Source of the DNA: an uncultured Ruminococcus sp.
GTDB lineage: Bacteria > Bacillota > Clostridia > Oscillospirales > Acutalibacteraceae
Direction of reading: 5' to 3'
NCBI GenBank assembly: GCA_902767175.1
Contig: CACXGH010000105.1
Location: 1 to 7,480 of the forward strand
Length of the DNA stretch: 7,480 nucleotides
This document shows, in pieces, positions 1 to 4,882 of this stretch. The notes under the pieces were generated by a model, which made no database searches, was not told the origin of the DNA, and was given only the letters and a program-made list of their open reading frames with translations. How positions within the stretch are numbered: the stretch's first letter is position 1; every line of letters starts with the position of its first letter. The position numbers and the translations under genes are program-made.

Positions 1-127
1 CGCCACCGACGGACGTATGGCACCCGCCGCCTTTAGAGGGTGCGGGTGTCCGGTGGACACCTCTGCCGAAGGCAGAAGCACCGACCGAGCCGACAGGCGA
101 GACTCGGGGGACATCGACGCTTGTTAT
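1..127. repeat. Structured multi-hairpin repeat, copy 1 (right part, cut by window edge)
   Basis: This segment aligns without gaps to 2689-2815, with mismatches only at 12, 22, 33, 83, 93 and 120. It is built of consecutive hairpins: CACCCGC 21-27 with GCGGGTG 42-48; GTGTCC 46-51 with GGACAC 55-60 (loop GGT); TCTGCC 62-67 with GGCAGA 71-76 (loop GAA); and CCGAG 85-89 with CTCGG 103-107. The first two share bases 46-48, so they compete or are trimmed. The left part of the element lies outside the window. I could not find a transposase or credible protein in it. It may be a non-autonomous mobile repeat or a repeated structured RNA; the family name is unknown to me. Confidence 0.85.
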
Positions 128-267
128 ATTTAAGCTGTTCCATAAAAAAGCATATTAACTATAGTATTATATCATACACACAGCCCATGTTTCAAGGTCA
201 AAATGCATTTTTCATAGAAATCAATTTTTCTCAGGTACGTTCTTCGGGGAATAGCGGAGCGGTGAGT

Positions 268-316
268 GTGTCAGGCGGACACCTCTGCCAAAGGCAGAAG
301 CACCGATCAAGCCGAC
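268..316. repeat. Degenerate remnant of the hairpin repeat (copy 3)
   Basis: Forty-nine bases align gap-free with 46-94 of copy 1, with five differences. The TCTGCC/GGCAGA hairpin is intact (only its loop changed, GAA to AAA). The preceding stem is weakened because one paired C has become A and the loop has also changed. Similarity stops on both sides, so this is a fragment or a diverged relative. It has the same orientation as copies 1 and 2. Confidence 0.75.
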
Positions 317-496
317 GGCCGGCCCCAACGCTATCCGACATTCAGGAGTCTTATACCAGACTCCCATTAAAAGCAGTATTAGCCTGTCCACGATAAAAGG
401 CAGCAATTTTTAATATCCGGACTTTTACCTGATAATAGTATGATATCATATTCCGGTGTGCGCCGAAAAACACCCCCGTCAGGCTCTGCACCGCCG

Positions 497-540
497 AAAA
501 ACAAAAGCGGCTGCCGCAGGACAGACCTTGCAGACAGCCG
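497..540 (-). terminator. Rho-independent terminator, leftward
   Basis: Read on the minus strand, CGGCTG (540-535) pairs with CAGCCG (513-508). Pairing continues inward over G-U and C-G pairs and, after a bulge, a second G+C-rich block. The stem is followed directly by CTTTTGTTTTT (507-497). It would end leftward transcripts coming from the small membrane-protein gene at 735-923 and possibly from the kinase-like gene beyond it. There is no T-run on the plus strand, so it looks one-directional. Confidence 0.75.
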
Positions 541-734
541 TTATAGTTGTATTCATATCAGACCTGTTCGATAACCTCCAAAATGCCTTCTGAACGGTTC
601 TTTTTCCGTCATACTCAGCCGATTATTTCTTGAAAGTCATACAGTATTCCTGCGAAAAATTGTCGTTGTCTGACTAAAGACTCCTCGTCCATACAACATT
701 TTCCGTTCACCGGACAGTTCTGTTAAACAATGGC

Positions 735-923
735 TTATTTCAGCTTATCATCGCTGTTGTAGTACTGATAATCCGCAGTATCTATATGTTCGCCTTTCTG
801 CAGATTATTATCGCTGTTTCTAAAAAGTGCGCTGCCTAAAGTATAATCGTGATTTGCCTTGCGCAAACCCAATATTGCAAAAAGCACAACACCGATAACA
901 AGTAATACCAACCAGATCCAAAT
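735..923 (-). CDS. Small single-pass membrane protein, probable ATT start
   Basis: This is a 62-aa minus-strand frame that begins ATT TGG ATC TGG and ends in TAA. Residues 1-20 are a strongly hydrophobic segment (IWIWLVLLVIGVVLFAILGL). A positive R21-K22 pair follows, then a polar tail rich in Asn, Asp and Tyr ending DDKLK. This is a typical small single-pass membrane protein; orientation is not certain. The start rests on context: GGAGG at 936-932 lies 8 nt before the ATT, a TAG two codons upstream closes the frame, and no ATG or GTG occurs in the first part. The only near alternative is TTG at codon 5, which is farther from the ribosome site. A consensus promoter (950-977) sits just upstream, and a terminator (497-540) lies about 200 nt downstream. 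No family is recognised and function is unknown. A sequencing change from ATG to ATT is possible. Confidence 0.68.
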   Translation of the reverse strand: MWIWLVLLVIGVVLFAILGLRKANHDYTLGSALFRNSDNNLQKGEHIDTADYQYYNSDDKLK

Positions 924-931
924 AGCTATTT

Positions 932-937
932 CCTCCC
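932..937 (-). promoter_or_regulatory. Ribosome binding site deciding the ATT start
   Basis: The minus strand reads AAAGGGAGGAAATAGCT and then ATT. GGGAGG is a near-perfect anti-16S match, and 8 nt separate it from the ATT at 923. That is the usual distance, whereas the TTG at codon 5 would be about 20 nt away. This site is the main reason for accepting a non-ATG start. Confidence 0.65.
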
Positions 938-949
938 TTTAAGATAATC

Positions 950-977
950 ATTATATGAATAATTCGTTATGTGTCAA
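950..977 (-). promoter_or_regulatory. Consensus sigma-A promoter for the small membrane protein
   Basis: On the minus strand TTGACA (977-972) is followed after 16 bp by TATAAT (955-950). Both hexamers match the housekeeping consensus exactly. Transcription would begin near 943, leaving a leader of about 20 nt that still includes the whole ribosome site. The close fit of promoter, ribosome site and reading frame suggests a strongly and independently expressed small gene. Confidence 0.8.
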
Positions 978-1098
978 TTATATGATCAATCAACATAAAA
1001 CACAATACCGTAATATTGATTATCTGCCGAGAAAAGTAGGAAAGATTTGATGTTATTTCTGCCGGCGGAAATCCGAACGAGAACGCATGATACTCCGA

Positions 1099-1692
1099 TC
1101 AGTCGTAATCCTTGAAATGCTCCATTATCTTTGCAAAGTCCTCCTCTGCCATCTCGTCAGTGGAGTTATGATATAGAATAAGAGACAGCTCGTCATCCGG
1201 GTCACGAAGATTCTCAGGTATAGTGAAGTTTACGGTAGAGAGATACTCGTCCCAATGCTCAAGCTTCCATGTATCACGATCCGAATTTCTGTCTATCATT
1301 CGCTGATGACATACCTCAGGGTCGGTAACCACCCATATAACAGTGAGCTTTGCACCTGCCTCTGCAAGCTTTGCTCTCAGTGCACCGATATATTCATCGT
1401 CCCTTATCTCCCTTGTGAACGGTGCATTGACCATTACAAGGTCGGCATAACGCAGTGACTCGAATGCAAGGTCAAGAATTACCTCGTACTCATAGTCACG
1501 GATCTCCTTCTCAAAGAATTCGGAACTGCGGTTGTATTCCTCTCCTGCAACGGCAAATATCTGCTTTGAAAGAGGGATAAGTGTATCCTTGTCCAGATAT
1601 ACGATATGCTTAAGCTCGGTAGCAAGCTTCTTGGAAAGTCTTGTCTTGCCGCAGGCAGGCGGAGATGTTACAAATATAAGTCTTTTTACCAT
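1099..1692 (-). CDS. P-loop kinase-like AAA-domain protein (zeta/AAA_33-like)
   Basis: A 197-aa cytoplasmic protein. A predicted first beta-strand RLIFVTS leads into a P-loop at residues 10-17, SPPACGKT, in which Ser10 stands where the first glycine of GxxxxGKT is usual. Lys16 and Thr17 are present. Residues 33-37, LDKDT, fit the substrate-side aspartates of small-molecule or polynucleotide kinase folds. Residues 118-125, VIWVVTDP, fit a later core strand. Residues 131-139 hold three arginines (RMIDRNSDR), like a lid region. The layout fits the AAA_33/zeta-toxin-like kinase group, but the substrate cannot be read. No antitoxin gene is adjacent, so a toxin role is not supported. The ATG is preceded by GGGAG with 8 nt spacing. 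The gene is monocistronic or followed after 175 bp by the small membrane-protein gene, which has its own promoter. Confidence 0.85.
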   Translation of the reverse strand: MVKRLIFVTSPPACGKTRLSKKLATELKHIVYLDKDTLIPLSKQIFAVAGEEYNRSSEFFEKEIRDYEYEVILDLAFESLRYADLVMVNAPFTREIRDDEYIGALRAKLAEAGAKLTVIWVVTDPEVCHQRMIDRNSDRDTWKLEHWDEYLSTVNFTIPENLRDPDDELSLILYHNSTDEMAEEDFAKIMEHFKDYD

Positions 1693-1803
1693 AATAAAAA
1701 CTCCCTTTTATTGCTGTTTTCTATGTAACGGGAGCGTCCGAAAGGCTTCATTTGCTTTTCTGACAGCCCCTGATGATAACGCCGTTCGGCGCAGAATTTC
1801 AGA

Positions 1804-1854
1804 CATAAAATGCAATAGTGTATTCATTATCCCAATGGGACTATTTTATGATAA
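1804..1854 (-). promoter_or_regulatory. Possible promoter with inverted repeat for the kinase-like gene
   Basis: On the minus strand TTATCA (1854-1849) and GATAAT (1831-1826) are 17 bp apart, a fair but not strong promoter match. The same DNA contains CATAAAAT 1804-1811 facing ATTTTATG 1843-1850, and inside it TCCC 1830-1833 facing GGGA 1837-1840. A regulator could bind there, or it may be chance in A+T-rich DNA. The predicted leader would be about 125 nt. Confidence 0.3.
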
Positions 1855-2013
1855 CACATTTCTTCCAAAAAATCTATATTTTTTTCAATTATTTTTGAAA
1901 TCTTTAAAATCGTATGTACTTCACATTATCATTCATGTATATCTTCCGAAAATTATTTTCCATGATAATAATTGTATTGAAAAAAAACACTAATAATGAT
2001 AGAATTACTAAAG

Positions 2014-2022
2014 TGATACAAT
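2014..2022 (+). promoter_or_regulatory. Extended -10 element, probable ybaK promoter
   Basis: TGATACAAT matches the TGnTATAAT extended -10 form with one change. No good -35 hexamer is found 16-18 bp upstream, which extended -10 promoters can tolerate. Transcription would start near 2029, giving a leader of about 60 nt before the ATG at 2089. Confidence 0.4.
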
Positions 2023-2088
2023 TCCCATTTAAAAAGCATCTGATTTGTAAGGGATTGTCTGCGATGAAGAATAAAAGGAGATAACGCT

Positions 2089-2568
2089 ATGGCCAAGGAC
2101 AATAAAACAAATGCCATGAGAAAGCTTGACAGCATGAAAATAAGCTATCGTGAACATTACTATACAGACACAGACGCAGTAAACGGAAATGAAATAGCTC
2201 AGGTGCTCGGAGAAAACCCCGAACAGGTTTTCAAGACCCTTGTAACCGAGGGAAAGAGCGGAGCGCATTACGTTTTTCTTGTACCTGTCTGCCGTGAGCT
2301 TGACCTGAAAAAAGCCGCCGCTATTGCAGGCGAAAAGTCTGTATCCATGCTGAAGTCAAAGGAACTTCTTCCTCTGACGGGATATATTCACGGCGGCTGC
2401 TCGCCTATCGGAATGAAAAAATTTTTCCCGACAACCGTTCATATATCCGCTCTCGACTTTGATACTATCTTTTTCAGCGGAGGCAGAATAGGCTTTCAGA
2501 TAGAAATGACGCTTGCAGACCTTAAAAAGGTCATTCCGTTCTCTCTCGGAGATATTACAACAGACTGA
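2089..2568 (+). CDS. ybaK: Cys-tRNA(Pro)/Cys-tRNA(Cys) deacylase, YbaK/EbsC family
   Basis: A 159-aa cytoplasmic protein of about the family's normal full length. It begins with the family-typical KTNAMRKLD (residues 6-14). VFKTLV at 47-52 carries the conserved Lys49, and GGCSPIGMKK at 102-111 is the signature loop. GGRIGFQIEM at 131-140 completes the core. Proteins of this family hydrolyse cysteine wrongly attached to tRNA(Pro) by prolyl-tRNA synthetase, a trans-editing function acting on free tRNA. AAGGAG at 2075-2080 is 8 nt before the ATG and fixes the start. The gene appears to stand alone: an extended -10 lies upstream, and 270 bp containing the hairpin repeat separate it from the next gene. 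No clear terminator follows, so readthrough into the MoxR operon is possible. Confidence 0.93.
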   Translation: MAKDNKTNAMRKLDSMKISYREHYYTDTDAVNGNEIAQVLGENPEQVFKTLVTEGKSGAHYVFLVPVCRELDLKKAAAIAGEKSVSMLKSKELLPLTGYIHGGCSPIGMKKFFPTTVHISALDFDTIFFSGGRIGFQIEMTLADLKKVIPFSLGDITTD

Positions 2569-2587
2569 TACCTATGGTATTAAACAA

Positions 2588-2661
2588 GGAGCTAAGCTCC
2601 AACAAGCTTGCTTGATCGGAGCGAGCGATGCAGTCAACAAACGTCGGGGAGCTTTAGCTCC
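2588..2661 (+). other. Alternating GGAGC/GCTCC hairpin segment after ybaK
   Basis: Five short arms occur in order: GGAGC 2588-2592, GCTCC 2596-2600, GGAGC 2618-2622, GGAGCT 2648-2653 and AGCTCC 2656-2661. The second arm can pair with the first. It can also pair with the third, enclosing a further CAAGC 2603-2607 / GCTTG 2610-2614 stem. The last two form their own hairpin. No T-run follows any of them, so they are not ordinary terminators. The segment may be the left part of the repeat element, whose left boundary cannot be set here. Confidence 0.5.
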
Positions 2662-2815
2662 TGCGTTCGTCGGTGGGGGATCATAACCCGCCACCGACGA
2701 ACGTATGGCCCCCGCCGCCTATAGAGGGTGCGGGTGTCCGGTGGACACCTCTGCCGAAGGCAGAAGCACCAACCGAGCCGGCAGGCGAGACTCGGGGGAC
2801 ATCGACGTTTGTTAT
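2636..2815. repeat. Structured multi-hairpin repeat, copy 2 (whole element visible)
   Basis: The right 127 bases match copy 1 at 121 positions. Here the left part is also visible. AACAAACGTCG at 2636-2646 is the exact inverse of CGACGTTTGTT at 2803-2813, giving 11-bp terminal inverted repeats around a 178-bp unit. Inside, CGTTCGTCGGTGG 2664-2676 pairs perfectly with CCACCGACGAACG 2691-2703, a 13-bp stem. The smaller hairpins listed for copy 1 follow. Size, terminal inverted repeats and lack of a gene fit a miniature inverted-repeat element; dense hairpins also fit a structured RNA. No target duplication is obvious. Its right end is 25 bp before the MoxR start codon, so it lies in or next to that operon's leader. 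Confidence 0.85.
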
Positions 2816-2838
2816 TAATATAACACAGAGGTGAAAAC

Positions 2839-3792
2839 ATGGACTATATCTATACCGAAAAAGCACACAATGTATTAAATGAAGTAAACAGGGTCGTTCT
2901 CGGCAAGAAAAACGAAACCGCAGAAATACTCACAGCATTTCTTGCAAACGGTCACGTCCTGCTTGAGGATATACCCGGCGTCGGCAAGACTACCCTTGCA
3001 ACAGCCTTTTCAAAGGCAATGGGACTTGAATGCCGGAGAGTACAGTTTACTCCCGACGTAATGCCGTCAGACCTTACGGGCTTTTCTGTCTACCGCCGTG
3101 AACAGGAAAAGTTTGTCTATCAGGAGGGCAGTATCTTCTGCAATATTCTTCTTGCCGATGAAATAAACCGTACCTCGCCTAAAACACAGTCGGCTCTGCT
3201 TGAGGTAATGGAGGAGCGTAAAGTCTCGGTTGACGGTGTAACAAGAGATGTTCCCTCTCCGTTTATCGTTATAGCAACACAAAACCCCTCCGGTATGGCA
3301 GGGACCCAGCTCCTTCCCGAAGCTCAGATAGACCGCTTTATGATAACCCTTTCTCTCGGCTATCCCGACTACAAGAGTGAGCTTGAGATAGCTATGACGG
3401 CAGGTGCAGGAGCAAGAACCGATGATGTTGCTCCGGTTATAACAAAAGGTGAATTCATAACAATGCAGAAGCAGATACACGATATATATGTCAAGGACGT
3501 AGTTTATGATTATATATTAAAGCTCGTCACAGCCACAAGGGATAATCCACTTATCGAAAGAGGTGCAAGTCCCCGTGCAACTATCGCACTTGTAAAGACC
3601 GCTAAGGCTTACGCATGGCTTCAGGGCAGACATTATGTTATACCCTCAGACGTAATAACACAGCTTCCCTATGTCCTTATGCACAGAATGACTCTGAGCA
3701 TGACCGCAAGAATGAACGGCAGCAAAAGGCAGGATATCGTAAACGACCTGCTGAGAAAAGTTCCTCAGCCCTATCTTGGTACAGCGAAATGA
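2839..3792 (+). CDS. MoxR-family AAA+ ATPase
   Basis: A 317-aa cytoplasmic ATPase of normal MoxR length. The nucleotide site is complete: Walker A PGVGKTT at residues 46-52, Walker B LLADE at 105-109, sensor 1 ATQNP at 147-151 and PEAQIDRF at 161-168 with the arginine-finger candidate Arg167. Near residue 246 the GASPRA sequence is the sensor 2 region, followed by the small helical lid. MoxR proteins are thought to act as chaperone-like remodelling ATPases for partner proteins encoded beside them. The ATG follows GAGGTG (2828-2833) by 5 nt. The stop overlaps the next start as ATGA, so the DUF58 partner is translationally coupled. No clean promoter is seen just upstream. A weak GGGACA/TATAAC pair would put the start site inside the ribosome site, so the promoter is probably within or before the repeat. 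Confidence 0.95.
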   Translation: MDYIYTEKAHNVLNEVNRVVLGKKNETAEILTAFLANGHVLLEDIPGVGKTTLATAFSKAMGLECRRVQFTPDVMPSDLTGFSVYRREQEKFVYQEGSIFCNILLADEINRTSPKTQSALLEVMEERKVSVDGVTRDVPSPFIVIATQNPSGMAGTQLLPEAQIDRFMITLSLGYPDYKSELEIAMTAGAGARTDDVAPVITKGEFITMQKQIHDIYVKDVVYDYILKLVTATRDNPLIERGASPRATIALVKTAKAYAWLQGRHYVIPSDVITQLPYVLMHRMTLSMTARMNGSKRQDIVNDLLRKVPQPYLGTAK

Positions 3793-4877
3793 AGGTAATT
3801 ACTACTTTACTGATAATTTTTATTATATGGTATATAGCAGGAATTTTCCGGCAGACCTATCTTATGGCTCTCGCCGTATGCATAGCCATTATGGTAATTG
3901 TACTGCTGATACTCAGTATAATACAGAAGAAAAAACTCTCAGTTTCCCTTCACAGGAACCGTATGATAGTCTTCAAGGATACGGAAACACCCATAGCGAT
4001 AGCCGCAGACAATAAAGGGCGGTTTCCCGTCAACCGCTACAGGGTCACACTTGAGCTTAAATACCCTACGGATAAAAAGTGCATAAAGAAAAAACTTTTC
4101 GGCTGTGCTTCCGGCAGTAAGGACAACAAGGACAATATTTCAGAATTCTACCTGAATGCGCCATGCTGCGGTGTTATTGATATAGAGTTCAGAAAGCTCA
4201 GAGTATATGACCCCATGTCCGTGCTGTACTCCGATAAAAAGCTCAGGGAGAAGGGACAGATACTCGTCTTTCCGCCCGAAAGACACATGAACATTATCAC
4301 ACCTCTCTATGGAAGCTTTGACGACCTCCCCCTTACCGATACCGTAAATATGAATATAGGTGATGACCACAGCGAAATAAGACAGATACGAGAATACCGC
4401 CCCGGAGATCTCACAAGGCATATTCACCGCAACTACAGCGCAAGAACAGACTCCGTATGGGTAAAGGAATTCAGCAAGGAAAACGACCATATCATTGATG
4501 TCTTTCTCAATGCCTCAACACCCGAGGCAAACGAGACCGAATGGCTTGATGCCTTCTATGAGCTTGTCTGTGCAGCGGTAAGCTCCATGCTGAAAAAAGA
4601 TGTAGTTCTCAATATACATTGGTATGATAAGGAGAAAAAGCTGCTTGCTGCTTTCGAGGTCAAGTCCGCCGATGATATCCCTGAAATGCTTGCCCGTTTG
4701 TATATTGCCGACAAAGCCTGCACCGAAGAGGAATTTTCTTCCCTGCTCCCTTCTGACCCCACAGGCACTATGGTAATAAATACAAGGCTTGAATGGTTTT
4801 TCTCAGGCAGACCCGTTTACCGTTTCAGCAGAGATAATATCATAAGGGAAATATCGTCTCATGCTTTCAGACCGTAA
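3789..4877 (+). CDS. DUF58 membrane protein, partner of the MoxR ATPase
   Basis: A 362-aa protein with two membrane segments at the N-terminus (about residues 3-20 and 24-45), a beta-rich middle and a DUF58 core. The signature REYRPGD is at 201-207, followed by LTRHIHRNYSAR at 208-219. The usual form of the latter has a tryptophan (IHW), which here is Arg214. The C-terminal half resembles a von Willebrand A-like fold, as described for the family, with acidic segments such as HIIDVFLNAS. I chose the ATG at 3789, not the upstream in-frame ATG at 3615. The upstream start would overlap the ATPase gene by 178 bp and add a low-complexity polar stretch before the membrane segment. The ATGA overlap with the ATPase stop explains the missing ribosome site. 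DUF58 proteins are habitually encoded beside MoxR ATPases; the biochemical role is unsettled. Confidence 0.9.
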   Translation: MKVITTLLIIFIIWYIAGIFRQTYLMALAVCIAIMVIVLLILSIIQKKKLSVSLHRNRMIVFKDTETPIAIAADNKGRFPVNRYRVTLELKYPTDKKCIKKKLFGCASGSKDNKDNISEFYLNAPCCGVIDIEFRKLRVYDPMSVLYSDKKLREKGQILVFPPERHMNIITPLYGSFDDLPLTDTVNMNIGDDHSEIRQIREYRPGDLTRHIHRNYSARTDSVWVKEFSKENDHIIDVFLNASTPEANETEWLDAFYELVCAAVSSMLKKDVVLNIHWYDKEKKLLAAFEVKSADDIPEMLARLYIADKACTEEEFSSLLPSDPTGTMVINTRLEWFFSGRPVYRFSRDNIIREISSHAFRP

Positions 4878-4882
4878 GGCAG

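Larger units (their letters stand above)
128..734. other. Gene-free stretch with repeat remnant and terminator
   Basis: I see no protein gene that I would defend here. The stretch contains the degenerate repeat remnant at 268-316 and a hairpin GGAGTCT 345-351 / AGACTCC 358-364 without a T-run. It also has a 12-bp palindrome TATGATATCATA at 439-450, a 12-bp direct repeat CGCCGAAAAACA at 461-472 and 492-503, and a leftward terminator at 497-540. The part from 541 to 734 lies downstream of the small membrane-protein gene on the minus strand and may be its 3' untranslated region. Short open frames there are discussed among the findings. The open frames across 40-406 are repeat-derived and composition-driven. 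Confidence 0.6.
1693..2088. other. Divergent A+T-rich intergenic region between kinase-like gene and ybaK
   Basis: The 396 bp carry the start signals of two divergent genes. On the left are the kinase ribosome site (1701-1705), a G+C-rich leader with a CGCCGTTCGGCG palindrome at 1780-1791, and a possible minus-strand promoter overlapping an inverted repeat (1804-1850). The middle, about 1855-1990, is very A+T-rich with no clear gene. On the right are an extended -10 motif (2014-2022) and the ybaK ribosome site AAGGAG (2075-2080). Open frames crossing it lack ribosome sites and look accidental. Confidence 0.6.

Noticed and set aside
40..406. Open frames on both strands across the first repeat copy and the remnant
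   Set aside because: The coding sequence is the structured repeat plus A+T-rich filler. There is no ribosome site and no protein-like pattern.
1099..1692. Toxin-antitoxin system with a zeta-like kinase
   Set aside because: No epsilon-like or other antitoxin gene is adjacent, and the small gene at 735-923 is a membrane protein with its own promoter. Only the fold resemblance remains.
1532..1993. 153-codon plus-strand frame opposite the kinase gene start and intergenic region
   Set aside because: It is antisense to a well-supported gene, lacks a ribosome site, and its second half is translated A+T-rich intergenic DNA.
1..2815. CRISPR array
   Set aside because: The repeats are long, few and widely spaced, with internal hairpins and no regular spacers.
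2796..2824. GGGACA-17-TATAAC as a promoter for the MoxR operon
   Set aside because: Transcription would begin at about 2831, inside the ribosome site GAGGTG, leaving it incomplete on the transcript.
2634..2866. Two minus-strand open frames (60-68 codons) across repeat copy 2, rich in Cys, Arg and Trp
   Set aside because: They translate the hairpin repeat itself, have skewed composition and no ribosome sites, and share peptide sequence with frames over the 268-316 remnant. They are artefacts of the repeat.
3615..3788. Upstream in-frame ATG that would lengthen the DUF58 protein by 58 residues
   Set aside because: It lies deep inside the MoxR gene, encodes a polar non-domain stretch, and ATG at 3789 gives the ATGA overlap and a natural membrane-segment start.
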